From an uncultured Clostridium sp. (GTDB taxonomy: Bacteria > Bacillota > Clostridia > Oscillospirales > Acutalibacteraceae), in assembly GCA_934717555.1 (NCBI GenBank), contig CAKUYY010000005.1:3711-67710 (forward strand): 64,000 bases of DNA, written 5' to 3'. This document shows positions 16,001-24,982 of the stretch, in pieces; the stretch's first letter is position 1; each line of letters begins with the position of its first letter. The position numbers were made by a program, and so were the translations under genes. A model generated the notes under the pieces. The model was not told where the DNA came from, searched no databases, and worked only from the letters and a program-made list of their open reading frames with translations.

Positions 16001-18631
16001 TTATTTTACCATATCTGATAGTACGGTTTCCACTGCTTCCAGCGCTTTTTCTACCATAGACGGATCTTTTCCCCCGGCCATCGCCATATCCGGTTTTCCT
16101 CCGCCGTTACCGCCGGCTATCTTGGCAACCGCACGCACGATATTGCCCGCATGGGCTCCCTTTCCCTGGGCTTCTTTACCCACGGTAGCCGCGAATGTAA
16201 CCTTTTCCCCATTCACAGCCGCCAGCACCGCCACGCAGTCTGGCGCCTGATCCCGGATTTTATCGCACATAGACCGCAGGGCATCCGGGGTAGTCCCTGT
16301 AAAGGAAGATGTGATAAACCGCACTCCCTGGGCTGTCTTAGCCTGAGCGAACAGTTGGTTTACCTGATCAGCCGCCATCTTTCCACGCAGCTGCTCAATA
16401 ATCCGATCCTTCTCCTTCAAGTCGGCGGTCAACTGGTTACAACGATGTACCAGATCGTTGGAATTTCCCAGCTTCAAAGCGGCGGAAGCCTCCTGGATGG
16501 TGTTCTGCATCTCATTGACCAGGTTTATCATCCCAATCCCTGTGACAGCCTCAATCCGGCGCACACCCGATGCCACGGAGCTTTCAGAAATAATTTTAAA
16601 CAACCCCAGCTTGGCCGTATTGTCCACATGGGTGCCTCCGCAAAATTCAATAGAGAAATCCCCCACGCTGACTACCCGGACGACATCGCCATACTTTTCT
16701 CCAAACAAAGCCATAGCTCCCAGCTTTTTGGCTTCCTCAATGGGCATTTCGCGGGTTACCACTGGAATGCTGAACAAAATCTTTTGATTGACCAAGTTTT
16801 CTACTTTGGAAATCTCTTCTGAAGTTAATGCGGAAAAATGAGTAAAGTCAAAACGTACATGCGCCCCGTTTACCAACTGGCCAGCCTGCTCCACATGGGT
16901 ACCCAGCACACTGCGCAGGGCCGCCTGCAAAAGATGTGCCGCGGTATGGTTGCGCATGATACTGCGCCGGCGCACACTGTCCACCTGTACGCTCACAGAT
17001 TCCCCGCAGGAAATCATGCCCGCCTTTACTTTAGCCTGATGCAGGAAAATCCCGTTGTGGTTTTTCGTTGTATTGATCACATCCACTGCGGTATCCACAG
17101 AACCGATAACGCCTGTGTCTCCTACCTGTCCGCCGCTTTCCGCATAGAGCGTGGTGCGGTCTAATACGATCACCACTTCATCCCCTGCGTTGGCATGGTC
17201 CACTCTCTGCCCATCCTTAATGATGGCTTTAACCACCGCGGGGGTATCCATCTGGCGGTATCCCAAAAACTCGGTGGGCTCAACCCCTTCCAGATCTGCC
17301 TGGTCGCTGAGCCAGGCATCCGCTCCCGCATTCTTTCTAGCCGCACGGGCACGGTCCCGCTGCTCCTTCAGCAGGCGGCTGAATTCCTCTTCGTCTACCT
17401 TCATACCGCGCTCCGCCAGGATTTCCTTGGTGAGATCCAGCGGGAACCCGTAGGTATCATTCAGCCGGAAAGCATCTTCTCCCGAAATAACATCCAGGTC
17501 CGCGGTATCCATCAGGGTATTGAGCATCTGCATGCCCTGGTCGATGGTTTTCGCAAAGCTTTCTTCCTCCACACTAACCAGTTTTTTGATATAATCCCGC
17601 TTTTCCACCAGTTCTGGATAAGCATTCTTGTTTTCTTCAATGACTGTGTCGCACACCTCAGCCAGGAAAGGCTTGTTGATCCCCAGCAACCTGCCATGGC
17701 GGGCCGCACGGCGCAACAGGCGGCGCAGCACATAGCCCCTGCCTTCATTAGAGGGCAGTACCCCGTCGCCGATCATAAAAGTAGTACTGCGGATATGGTC
17801 GGTAATCACACGCAGGGAGATATCGCTCTTTTCCCCTTCCCCATATTGGACACCCGCGATCCGGCTGATGTGTTTCATGATATTCTGCACAGTATCTACC
17901 AAAAAGAGGTTGTCCACCCCCTGCATGATACAGGCCAAACGTTCCAAACCCATTCCGGTGTCGATGTTGGGATGTTCCAAAGGAGTATAGTTGTTATTTC
18001 CGTCGTTTTCAAACTGGGTAAATACCAGGTTCCAGAATTCCACATAGCGGTCGCATTCACAACCTACCCCGCAGTTGGGAGAACCGCACCCATACTTTTC
18101 CCCGCGGTCAAAATAAATTTCCGAACAGGGGCCGCAGGGACCGGAGCCATGTTCCCAGAAGTTATCTTCTTTTCCCATCCGCACAATGCGTTCCGGGGCG
18201 ACACCCACCTCTTTGGTCCAGATATCGAAAGCCTCGTCGTCATCCTGATAAATGGTAACCCAAAGCTTGTCCACAGGCAGCTCCAGCACTTGTGTGCAGA
18301 ACTCCCACGCCCAGGCGGTAGCCTCATGCTTGAAGTAGTCGCCAAAGGAGAAATTGCCCAGCATCTCAAAATAGGTACCGTGGCGGGCGGTAATCCCTAC
18401 CCGTTCAATATCCGGCGTACGGATACATTTCTGGCAGGTAGTAACCCGCTTTCTGGGCGGCGTCACTTCTCCAGTAAAATACTTTTTCATCGGCGCCATG
18501 CCGGAGTTAATCAGCAGCAGGCTTTTGTCGTCTTTCGGGATCAACGGGAAGCTGCCCAAACGCAAATGCCCCTTTGATTCAAAAAAGGAGAGAAACTTTT
18601 CTCTCAGTTCGTTTAATCCAGTCCATTCCAT
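16001..18631 (-). CDS. alaS: Alanine--tRNA ligase
   Basis: Charges tRNA-Ala and edits mischarged Ser and Gly. The catalytic class II core is at the N-terminus (TYFEMLGNFSFGDYF). The editing domain has the zinc-binding NHTAAHLL and FCGGTHVDN motifs, and the C-terminal DHHA1 domain ends in a Gly-rich segment (GGNGGGKPDMA). At 876 residues it is full length. ATG 18631 is chosen over GTG 18640, which lies too close to the AGTAGG site. It is preceded by a T-box leader with its own strong promoter, so expression should rise when uncharged tRNA-Ala accumulates. Confidence 0.97.
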   Translation of the reverse strand: MEWTGLNELREKFLSFFESKGHLRLGSFPLIPKDDKSLLLINSGMAPMKKYFTGEVTPPRKRVTTCQKCIRTPDIERVGITARHGTYFEMLGNFSFGDYFKHEATAWAWEFCTQVLELPVDKLWVTIYQDDDEAFDIWTKEVGVAPERIVRMGKEDNFWEHGSGPCGPCSEIYFDRGEKYGCGSPNCGVGCECDRYVEFWNLVFTQFENDGNNNYTPLEHPNIDTGMGLERLACIMQGVDNLFLVDTVQNIMKHISRIAGVQYGEGEKSDISLRVITDHIRSTTFMIGDGVLPSNEGRGYVLRRLLRRAARHGRLLGINKPFLAEVCDTVIEENKNAYPELVEKRDYIKKLVSVEEESFAKTIDQGMQMLNTLMDTADLDVISGEDAFRLNDTYGFPLDLTKEILAERGMKVDEEEFSRLLKEQRDRARAARKNAGADAWLSDQADLEGVEPTEFLGYRQMDTPAVVKAIIKDGQRVDHANAGDEVVIVLDRTTLYAESGGQVGDTGVIGSVDTAVDVINTTKNHNGIFLHQAKVKAGMISCGESVSVQVDSVRRRSIMRNHTAAHLLQAALRSVLGTHVEQAGQLVNGAHVRFDFTHFSALTSEEISKVENLVNQKILFSIPVVTREMPIEEAKKLGAMALFGEKYGDVVRVVSVGDFSIEFCGGTHVDNTAKLGLFKIISESSVASGVRRIEAVTGIGMINLVNEMQNTIQEASAALKLGNSNDLVHRCNQLTADLKEKDRIIEQLRGKMAADQVNQLFAQAKTAQGVRFITSSFTGTTPDALRSMCDKIRDQAPDCVAVLAAVNGEKVTFAATVGKEAQGKGAHAGNIVRAVAKIAGGNGGGKPDMAMAGGKDPSMVEKALEAVETVLSDMVK

Positions 18632-18664
18632 GTTACACACATCCTACTTTCTGTTTTCCATACA

Positions 18665-18911
18665 CAAAAAAGACTCCCCCTCGTCCACATTGGGACGGAG
18701 GAAGCCGTGGTACCACCCAAATTGCGCTTTTTTCAAAACGCCACTCAAATTCTTTAACGCAGAAGATACGCTGCGGCTCGTCGCCCCAGGGCTCCAGGTT
18801 GGCCGGACTTTTTCCAAAACGGAAAGCCTTTCACCAAAAGTGGCTCTCTCTCTGCATCTATGGAATAAAATCCTATTCCCTTCTATGCCGATCCGAATAT
18901 CTTGGATGAAC
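18665..18911 (-). promoter_or_regulatory. T-box leader of alaS
   Basis: The conserved T-box stretch (GGGTGGTACCACGG on the minus strand, within 18705-18723) is followed by a terminator whose stem pairs CTTCCTCCGTCC with GGACGAGGGGGAG and ends in T6 (18665-18704). The upstream ~190 nt can fold into the long stem I. The amino acid is taken from the gene it controls; the specifier codon was not identified with confidence. Confidence 0.9.
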
Positions 18912-18917
18912 GGGTTT

Positions 18918-18946
18918 ATTATAATCCTTAAACCAAAGCTTGTCAA
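18918..18946 (-). promoter_or_regulatory. Promoter of the alaS leader
   Basis: Consensus TTGACA (18946-18941) and TATAAT (18923-18918) with a 17-bp spacer. Transcription should begin near 18911, at the start of the T-box leader. Confidence 0.88.
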
Positions 18947-18980
18947 TCTTCCTTTCGACATTCTCCCCAGAAAACTTCCC

Positions 18981-19370
18981 TCACCCTATACGGGACAATA
19001 ACCAGCTGGCCGCCAACCGTCCTAATAAGATACCGGACAAACATCCCCCTATGCTCATCAACAGGTATATACTGCCCTGTCCCCAATGCCCCGACTGATA
19101 GAGGTTCACCGTTTCCAAGCTAAAGGTCGAAAATGTGGTGAATCCTCCCAAAGTCCCCGTGGTAAGAAAAAGCTGAAGCCCTTTTTTATCAGGAAAACAT
19201 TGGGAAAACAGGGCAGTAATAAATCCCATGAAAAACGCCCCTATTACATTTGCCAGCAATGTGGCCACTGGAAACCCTTGGAAATCCCAGCGCTGGAACC
19301 CTAAAGATAACAAATAACGGCAGCAGGCTCCTATAAAGCCGCCGCATCCCACCAGGAATACTTGAAGCAT
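18981..19370 (-). CDS. crcB: Fluoride exporter CrcB/Fluc
   Basis: A small four-helix membrane channel that expels fluoride. The 129-residue protein has the family motifs GCGGFIGACCRY near the start and GTLGGFTTFSTF in the middle. ATG 19370 follows GGGGGAAAAG and gives the usual length; an upstream ATG at 19418 adds 16 unrelated residues. A single gene is present, consistent with a dual-topology homodimer. No fluoride riboswitch consensus was found in the ~100 bases upstream. Confidence 0.92.
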   Translation of the reverse strand: MLQVFLVGCGGFIGACCRYLLSLGFQRWDFQGFPVATLLANVIGAFFMGFITALFSQCFPDKKGLQLFLTTGTLGGFTTFSTFSLETVNLYQSGHWGQGSIYLLMSIGGCLSGILLGRLAASWLLSRIG

Positions 19371-19470
19371 CTTTTCCCCCTGCAAGCGTTTTTTCTCAAA
19401 ATAACATACAGTCCCCATAAACTGTTTACATCTGCTATTGTACCTTGCCGGGAGAAAAGATGCAATGTTT

Positions 19471-21087
19471 TTAAGCCATCCCTTTATAATGCAGTTGATC
19501 CGCTATCTGCTTGAATACGGGGCCGCAGCTGCGGCCTCCTCCTTCCCCGTCTTCAGCAAATACCACAATCACATATTTGGGATTTTGAGCGGGATAAAAA
19601 CCTGCATACCATGCCTGATCCAATTCCTCGTCCCCTATTTTTACACCGGTCTCCGCGGTGGCGGTTTTTGCGCCCGCCCCCCCTTTTTCCGGTTTTCCTT
19701 GGGAGCTGGTCCCGAATTCCACAGAGGAACGCATATACTCCATGATTTTTTCCGTTGTGGACGCTTGTAAAACCCTCGCAGGTTCTTTTACTGGATACTC
19801 TTCCTGGAATGTTCCTTCTTCATCTACCAGCCCCTGTACCAGCCTTGGCTGCGTATACTCCCCTTGGGATACGACAGCATTAATCAGCGCTGTAATCTGG
19901 ATTGGGGTAGCGGTCAATTCCCCCTGTCCAAAAGAGAAGTTTGCCAATGCCCTGTGATTGGACAGATTCCGTTCGCTGGGAAGTACCCCGGCTGCGGATT
20001 CCATTCCCGGAGCCAGTTCAACAGCTTCTCCAAATCCCAAATTTTGGGCCTCATACAGTAGTTTTTTTCCTCCTATTTGCTGTGCCAAATGGATAAAATA
20101 GCAGTTGCAGGAATAGGCGATGGCTTTGTCCATATCCACATCCCCATGGGCGGTTCCATTGATACAGTGAAAAGTGGCGCCGTCTACTTCAATACTGCCG
20201 GTACAATGATAGGTTCCTTCTGGAGATATCCCCTCTTCCAGCGCTACAGAAGCCGGTACCAGCTTAAATACCGATCCCAAATTATAGGCGGAGAGGGCCC
20301 GGTTTAAAAGAGGAGAATCCTCACGGTTTAAAACTGCGGAAAGGTTGGTGGGCGAAAAATCAGGACGGCTGACAACTGCCAGCAGATCGCAGCTTCCCGC
20401 TTCCGCCACTACCACGGCACCGCGCTTGATATAATTATTGGAAGCGATTTCCGCAATACGCTGGACATCTGCGTCTATAGTAAGTTTTATCCCTTTTGCA
20501 GCCAAATCGGAGGTATCGGAAATCAGTTCCTGTTCGCCAGGTAAAATGCGGTTGAGGGCATCTACTGGATATCGCACTGAAATCTGGGCCCCTGTTTGGG
20601 ATAAATACTCGTCATATGACTTTTCCAGTCCAGAAATCCCCGTCCCGCTCCCATCCAGGTATCCAATGATATGGGATAGCGTTTGTGGTGTCCGATACCG
20701 TTCGCTTACGGAAAAAGTGTGGATTCCTTCCGATGACCATACGGCGTTATATTTTGGTTTAATTAGGAAAGGCTTTCCGGCTGACAACAGGGTAAATACC
20801 GATTCCTTTTCTTCCTCAGGCAATGTTTCTGAGAGAAAGTTGGCCGCTTCTACCGTAGGGGATACCGCCGCGATCGTGGTGTGGTCCTGCCCTGTGAGAG
20901 GAAACCCGTTGCGGTCGTAAATCGCCCCCCTTAATTTAGAAACATTAAGCTGATAAGAACTCTGGCTGGTAGCTGCCGCCTGTAAATCATCCTCCATTGT
21001 GAGGAAGTAAAGGCGGCACATCAACCCTACCGTGCCCGCCATCAAAATACAAAATAGTGCAAGGGATCTCTTTTGTAACCGGTTCAT
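19471..21087 (-). CDS. Class B penicillin-binding protein (transpeptidase)
   Basis: Peptidoglycan transpeptidase anchored by one N-terminal helix (about 8-28). A PBP dimerisation-type region (RGAIYDRNGFPL) is followed by the transpeptidase domain with nucleophile motif SVFK (272-275) and SCN (326-328). The third motif reads KTA (474-476) where KTG is usual. At 538 residues it is shorter than SpoVD or PBP2B and has no PASTA domains. It is related to the SpoVD/FtsI group, but whether it serves division, elongation or sporulation cannot be decided here. It appears to be a single-gene unit. Confidence 0.88.
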   Translation of the reverse strand: MNRLQKRSLALFCILMAGTVGLMCRLYFLTMEDDLQAAATSQSSYQLNVSKLRGAIYDRNGFPLTGQDHTTIAAVSPTVEAANFLSETLPEEEKESVFTLLSAGKPFLIKPKYNAVWSSEGIHTFSVSERYRTPQTLSHIIGYLDGSGTGISGLEKSYDEYLSQTGAQISVRYPVDALNRILPGEQELISDTSDLAAKGIKLTIDADVQRIAEIASNNYIKRGAVVVAEAGSCDLLAVVSRPDFSPTNLSAVLNREDSPLLNRALSAYNLGSVFKLVPASVALEEGISPEGTYHCTGSIEVDGATFHCINGTAHGDVDMDKAIAYSCNCYFIHLAQQIGGKKLLYEAQNLGFGEAVELAPGMESAAGVLPSERNLSNHRALANFSFGQGELTATPIQITALINAVVSQGEYTQPRLVQGLVDEEGTFQEEYPVKEPARVLQASTTEKIMEYMRSSVEFGTSSQGKPEKGGAGAKTATAETGVKIGDEELDQAWYAGFYPAQNPKYVIVVFAEDGEGGGRSCGPVFKQIADQLHYKGMA

Positions 21088-21124
21088 TTTTCTCCACCTT
21101 TTTTTCTATGATTTTAACCTTATG

Positions 21125-21147
21125 AACAGGAGAGGACCTCTCCTGTT
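21125..21147. repeat. Palindrome upstream of the PBP gene
   Basis: Two 11-base arms (AACAGGAGAGG and its complement) around a single base lie in the PBP 5' region. It may be an operator or part of the leader; no T run follows. Confidence 0.35.
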
Positions 21148-21257
21148 CCTGTTATCAAAAACTTACTAGATATATTTAAGTTTTCGTTTTTTATAGAAAA
21201 TCATACATAGGTAAAGTCAATAAGTCCTTCTTTTTTACAGAAAAGCGTTCCATAAAA

Positions 21258-21288
21258 AATGCATCGAACGGAAACCGTTCGATGCATT
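21258..21288 (-). terminator. Terminator of the U32 peptidase gene
   Basis: A perfect 14-bp stem (21258-21271 with 21275-21288) with a 3-base loop is followed by T6 on the minus strand. Confidence 0.85.
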
Positions 21289-21348
21289 GCTATTTTTATA
21301 ATTCTGTCCATACGCCTTGATTCAGAAAAAACACGGTCCATCATGTAT

Positions 21349-22581
21349 TTATCTATCTTCCCTCTTACAGCGCAGCCACGCCCCTTTGGCAATCGGGCGG
21401 TTTACCGGCATATAGACCGTCTGGGTGGCGTGCGGCGCGCTTTCAATAGGTTCATGATCTTCATTATAAAGTTCTTCCGCCCGGACAACAAATGGAATCC
21501 CCCCTGGTTCCAATACATCCAGTTCCGCTCCCCGGAAAAATCGGTTTCGCTGGGAAAGCTTCGCCACGCCGTCCTGATAGTCCTCGCATACGGCCGCCAC
21601 CTCATATTGCCGGATATACCCTCCGTTGTGGTAAACCTGTCCCGGCTCGTCACCCAGATAAAAGCCGGTATGGTATTCCCGATGGCTGATTTTTTCCACC
21701 TCTTCCCGGATCCAGGGAGCGAGCTGCCAATCCTTTCCCTGCCGTAAATAATCGTCCAAGGCATGCCGGTATGCGTTTGTGGTCACCGCCACATAATACG
21801 CAGATTTGGCTCTCCCCTCAATTTTCAGGCTGGTTACACCCGCTTCCGCTAGTTGTGGAATGTATTCAATCATACACAGGTCCCGGGAATTAAAAAAGTA
21901 TGTCCCGCCGTCGGCCTCCATAATCGGGAAAGCCTGGCCTTCCCGTTTTTCCTCCACCAGCTGATATTTCCAGCGGCACGGCTGGGCGCATTCCCCACGG
22001 TTAGCGTCCCGCCCGGTCAAATAATTGGAAATCAGGCAGCGTCCGGAAAAGGAAACGCACATGGCGCCGTGTACAAAAGCTTCTATCTCCAGTTTTGGGT
22101 CGGTTTTTTGGCGTATCTCCGCAATCTCCTCCAGGGAAAGTTCTCTGGCCAGGACAACACGGCTGGCCCCCATATTCCAAAAAGCCCGGGCCGTCTCATA
22201 GTTTACCACACCCGCCTGCGTGGAAATGTGGACATCGACCTGCGGCGCCACCCGTTTCGCGATCGATAACGCCCCTAAATCTGTAAGAATAAACGCGTCC
22301 ACCCCCGCTCGGGCGCTTTCTTCCAAAAAACAGGGCAGCCGTTGGATCTCCTGATTGCGCGGCAGGGTATTGCAGGTGAGGTATACGCGGACCCCCTTGC
22401 TATGGGCCAGCGCCACCGCCTTTTCCAGCGCTTCCCGGTCGAAATTGTCCGGGGAGCTTCTCATTCCAAATTCTTTTCCGGCTAGATAAACCGCATGGGC
22501 CCCGTAATCCAGGGCTGCTTCCAATCGTTCCCAGTCCCCTGCCGGGGCCAATATTTCCATTGGTGCTGTCTTTGTTTCCAT
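21349..22581 (-). CDS. U32 family peptidase
   Basis: Member of the U32 (PrtC/RlhA/TrhP-like) family, whose members are annotated as collagenases but several act with tRNA or rRNA modification. The start MEILAPAGDWERLEAALDYG is typical, and the Cys-containing signature GRCLISNYLTGRDANRGECAQPCRW is present (shown split: GRCLISNY and ANRGECAQPCRW). ATG 22581 gives about 410 residues; the longer upstream frame adds residues with no family similarity. It is the only gene between mltG and the PBP and has its own terminator. Confidence 0.88.
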   Translation of the reverse strand: METKTAPMEILAPAGDWERLEAALDYGAHAVYLAGKEFGMRSSPDNFDREALEKAVALAHSKGVRVYLTCNTLPRNQEIQRLPCFLEESARAGVDAFILTDLGALSIAKRVAPQVDVHISTQAGVVNYETARAFWNMGASRVVLARELSLEEIAEIRQKTDPKLEIEAFVHGAMCVSFSGRCLISNYLTGRDANRGECAQPCRWKYQLVEEKREGQAFPIMEADGGTYFFNSRDLCMIEYIPQLAEAGVTSLKIEGRAKSAYYVAVTTNAYRHALDDYLRQGKDWQLAPWIREEVEKISHREYHTGFYLGDEPGQVYHNGGYIRQYEVAAVCEDYQDGVAKLSQRNRFFRGAELDVLEPGGIPFVVRAEELYNEDHEPIESAPHATQTVYMPVNRPIAKGAWLRCKREDR

Positions 22582-22633
22582 GATGCTGACACACTCCTCT
22601 TGGTTGCTCTCATTTTTCCATCCTTTGGATATA

Positions 22634-22677
22634 AAAAGTTGCTCTGGAGGGGAACTCCCCTGCACAGAGCAACTTTT
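22634..22677 (-). terminator. Terminator of mltG
   Basis: A 13-bp outer stem (AAAAGTTGCTCTG with CAGAGCAACTTTT) and an inner GGGG/CCCC stem, with T5 on the minus strand. It ends the mltG transcript, while overlapping the 5' region of the U32 gene. Confidence 0.8.
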
Positions 22678-22701
22678 ACGGTATCTCATAACCTGGGCGG
22701 T

Positions 22702-24141
22702 TTACGCCAGTCCCAGCGATTTCAGATTCCGCTCATGCTGCGCTTTTGTTTTCGCATATAACGCCACTTGGTTGCCATTTGCATCGGTACCATGACAGAA
22801 ATATAAGTTTTTGGTAGTATCTGGATTCAACACTGCATTGATTGCATCCATACCCGGGTTACAGATGGGGCCAGATGGGAGCCCCTGGTTGTCATACGTG
22901 CTGTAGGCGCTGACAAATCCCTCTGGAACCGTATTCTTTTTATAAGGATAAAATACTGTCGGGTCAGAATCCAGAGTATAAATATCATACTCGGCGCCAA
23001 ATTGCAGACGGTTGAGGAATACGCCGGCTACTTTTTTCATATCTTCCTTGTCCGCCGCTTCCGCCTGTACCATAGAAGCCAAAGTCAACAGATCTTGTGT
23101 GGTCATACCCTTTTCCTGGGCCAGATCCGCAATGCTCATCTGTTCTTCATAACCTTTAACTCTCTCTTTTGTATAAATCTTCTTGTTATAGTTACTCAAC
23201 ATACGGCTGACAGTATCTACCGGGTCCTCTTCCTCGTAGAATTCATAGGTATCCGGGAAAAGGTACCCTTCCAGTTTGTAATACCTCTGATCCTGATTGG
23301 TGATTTCCTGGAGGAACTCATAGTCCTCATCAAATTGATCTGAATTACATATCTCTAGAAATTCATCTTTCTTGCAGACATTATTCTCTTCCAGCTTTTC
23401 CGCATATTGCATAATGGTTTCGCCTTCGTAGAAAGTGACAGAGACTGTATCCTTACGATTACTCTGCGTCTGGATATAATTAATAATCGCCTCATAATCC
23501 ATATTGGTCTGCATATCAAAAGTGCCTTTGGTAAACGTACGGCTCTGAGCGCTGCGTGTCACTATGGCGTACAGCTTAAAGAAATCCGGCCGGTCTATCA
23601 CATGCTTTTCCGTCAGGATCTGCGCGATATCGTCTAAGGAAGACCCCGAAGGAATATCCACGGTAACGGTGGATTCCTGGCGGTTAATTGCCAACATATC
23701 GTTCACGCCTACCAGTATGTACTGTGCCAGCACTACTGATACAAGCATAATCATAATCAGCCAGACAATCTTAAAGAGGCATCCGTTCTTTTTGGCTTTT
23801 TGTTTTTTCCGCTTTTTCTCCGCTTTTTGGGCCTTGCGAAGTTCCTTTTTTTCCTCTTTGCTCAACGGCATTTCCACTGGCTGGGGAGCAGGGGTACTGT
23901 GACTATTCAAATTCATTTCAGGCACAGGTGGAATAGGTGCTGAATGCCCATTTGGAGCTGTTTCCTCCGGTTCTAAATCCTGTTCCTGTAGATTCAGCTG
24001 GAAGTTCTTGATTTTTTCCTGCCGTTTCTGTTCAAAGGATGGAGCAGACTGCCCGGGACGCCCTTGAGGGCGCTGCGGTGGAATCTTTCTGTTATCAGAT
24101 GGATTCCCCTCCTGCTCCTTTCGGTTGAGATCCTCATTCAT
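22702..24141 (-). CDS. mltG: Endolytic murein transglycosylase MltG
   Basis: Cleaves nascent glycan strands inside the chain and sets their length. A basic, proline-rich cytoplasmic tail (1-120, with a KAEKKRKKQKAKK stretch) leads into one membrane helix (about 121-144) and the extracellular YceG-like domain. LEGYLFPDTYEF (about 290-301) and LASMVQAEA (about 354-362, the conserved Glu being the likely catalytic one) are recognisable. ATG 24141 lies nine bases from GGGAGG, better than the upstream starts. The 479-residue length reflects the long tail. Confidence 0.93.
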   Translation of the reverse strand: MNEDLNRKEQEGNPSDNRKIPPQRPQGRPGQSAPSFEQKRQEKIKNFQLNLQEQDLEPEETAPNGHSAPIPPVPEMNLNSHSTPAPQPVEMPLSKEEKKELRKAQKAEKKRKKQKAKKNGCLFKIVWLIMIMLVSVVLAQYILVGVNDMLAINRQESTVTVDIPSGSSLDDIAQILTEKHVIDRPDFFKLYAIVTRSAQSRTFTKGTFDMQTNMDYEAIINYIQTQSNRKDTVSVTFYEGETIMQYAEKLEENNVCKKDEFLEICNSDQFDEDYEFLQEITNQDQRYYKLEGYLFPDTYEFYEEEDPVDTVSRMLSNYNKKIYTKERVKGYEEQMSIADLAQEKGMTTQDLLTLASMVQAEAADKEDMKKVAGVFLNRLQFGAEYDIYTLDSDPTVFYPYKKNTVPEGFVSAYSTYDNQGLPSGPICNPGMDAINAVLNPDTTKNLYFCHGTDANGNQVALYAKTKAQHERNLKSLGLA

Positions 24142-24287
24142 ATCTGTCATCCTCCCGTTTTTTGGACAAGTCAAAAAAGAAAGCCCTTTGGCTTTTTATA
24201 CTATACAGAAAAACAGCAGTTTTCCTGTCACCCTTGCCTGCCCTTTGCATATGATAGAACAGATCAAACAAAAGCGAGGTGAATATC

Positions 24288-24359
24288 ATGTGCGGTTGCG
24301 GTAACAACTCTTGTCTTCTTTTGTTATTAGTGATCTGTCTGGTATGCTGCTGTTGCTAA
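24288..24359 (+). CDS. Cys-rich 23-residue micropeptide (HCB protein 13-like)
   Basis: The peptide starts MCGCGNNSC, runs through a hydrophobic Leu/Ile/Val stretch and ends in VCCCC-type residues (VCCCC preceded by CL). GAGGTG lies nine bases upstream and a good terminator follows immediately. It resembles the tiny clostridial proteins annotated as chorion class high-cysteine protein 13, thought to be linked to sporulation. It is the only plus-strand gene for some 25 kb, which argues for its own promoter. Confidence 0.7.
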   Translation: MCGCGNNSCLLLLLVICLVCCCC

Positions 24360-24368
24360 CCTTTTCCC

Positions 24369-24390
24369 AAGCCTCCGGATGGAGGCTTTT
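24369..24390 (+). terminator. Terminator of the micropeptide gene
   Basis: An 8-bp stem (AAGCCTCC with GGAGGCTT) and GGAT loop followed by a T-rich run on the plus strand. It ends just before the convergent stop of the cyclo-ligase gene. Confidence 0.85.
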
Positions 24391-24394
24391 TCTT

Positions 24395-24982
24395 TTATGG
24401 TGAAGTCCTTCGAATATATTTTTCTGTAATCAGTAAATTGACAGGCTTATCATACCGCCCGTGGGGCAGCTTCCACTGGGTACAACTAGTATAGCAGATC
24501 CCCACTGTGACCCCGCGGAACTGGGAAAGGAACCGGTCGTAATATCCTTTTCCATACCCCAGCCGGTACCCTTCGGCATCAAAGCTCAATCCGGGAACGA
24601 CACACAAGCCCTCTGTATAATCCGTCACCTTGACACAGCGTTCCGGCACTGGTTCCAGCACGCCAAAGGCTCCCGGTTCCAGATCCTCTTCTCCCTGGAT
24701 TAAATAAAATTCCATATCAACAACTCCAGGAACACACCGGGGAACCGCTACTTTTTTATGGTTGGCCCATGCCGCCCTCATAATGGCAAAGGTATCCACT
24801 TCAATATTTTTGGAAACATAGGTGAATACCAGAGAATTTTCTGCGTATTGACGCAGGGATAACACCCGGCTCTGGATCTCCGCATCCATCGCCTGTTTCC
24901 GTTTCGGGTTCATCTCTCTCCGGGTCGCCTTATATTTTGCTCTCAAATGGTTCTTAACCACCCTGATATCTTTTACATACAT
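24395..24982 (-). CDS. 5-formyltetrahydrofolate cyclo-ligase
   Basis: Converts 5-formyl-THF to 5,10-methenyl-THF with ATP. The family motifs LCVVPGLSFDAEGYRLGYG (19 residues) and KGYYDRFL are clear, and the length of 195 residues is normal. Its start overlaps the DJ-1-type gene by 10 bp, so the pair is translated together from the promoter at 25581-25609. Confidence 0.93.
   Translation of the reverse strand: MYVKDIRVVKNHLRAKYKATRREMNPKRKQAMDAEIQSRVLSLRQYAENSLVFTYVSKNIEVDTFAIMRAAWANHKKVAVPRCVPGVVDMEFYLIQGEEDLEPGAFGVLEPVPERCVKVTDYTEGLCVVPGLSFDAEGYRLGYGKGYYDRFLSQFRGVTVGICYTSCTQWKLPHGRYDKPVNLLITEKYIRRTSP

Noticed and set aside
17195..18577. A 460-codon open frame opposite alaS
   Set aside because: Shadow of alaS codon usage; no ribosome binding site and no domain.
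19371..19470. Possible fluoride riboswitch before crcB
   Set aside because: The conserved crcB-motif pattern is not present in the leader on the minus strand.
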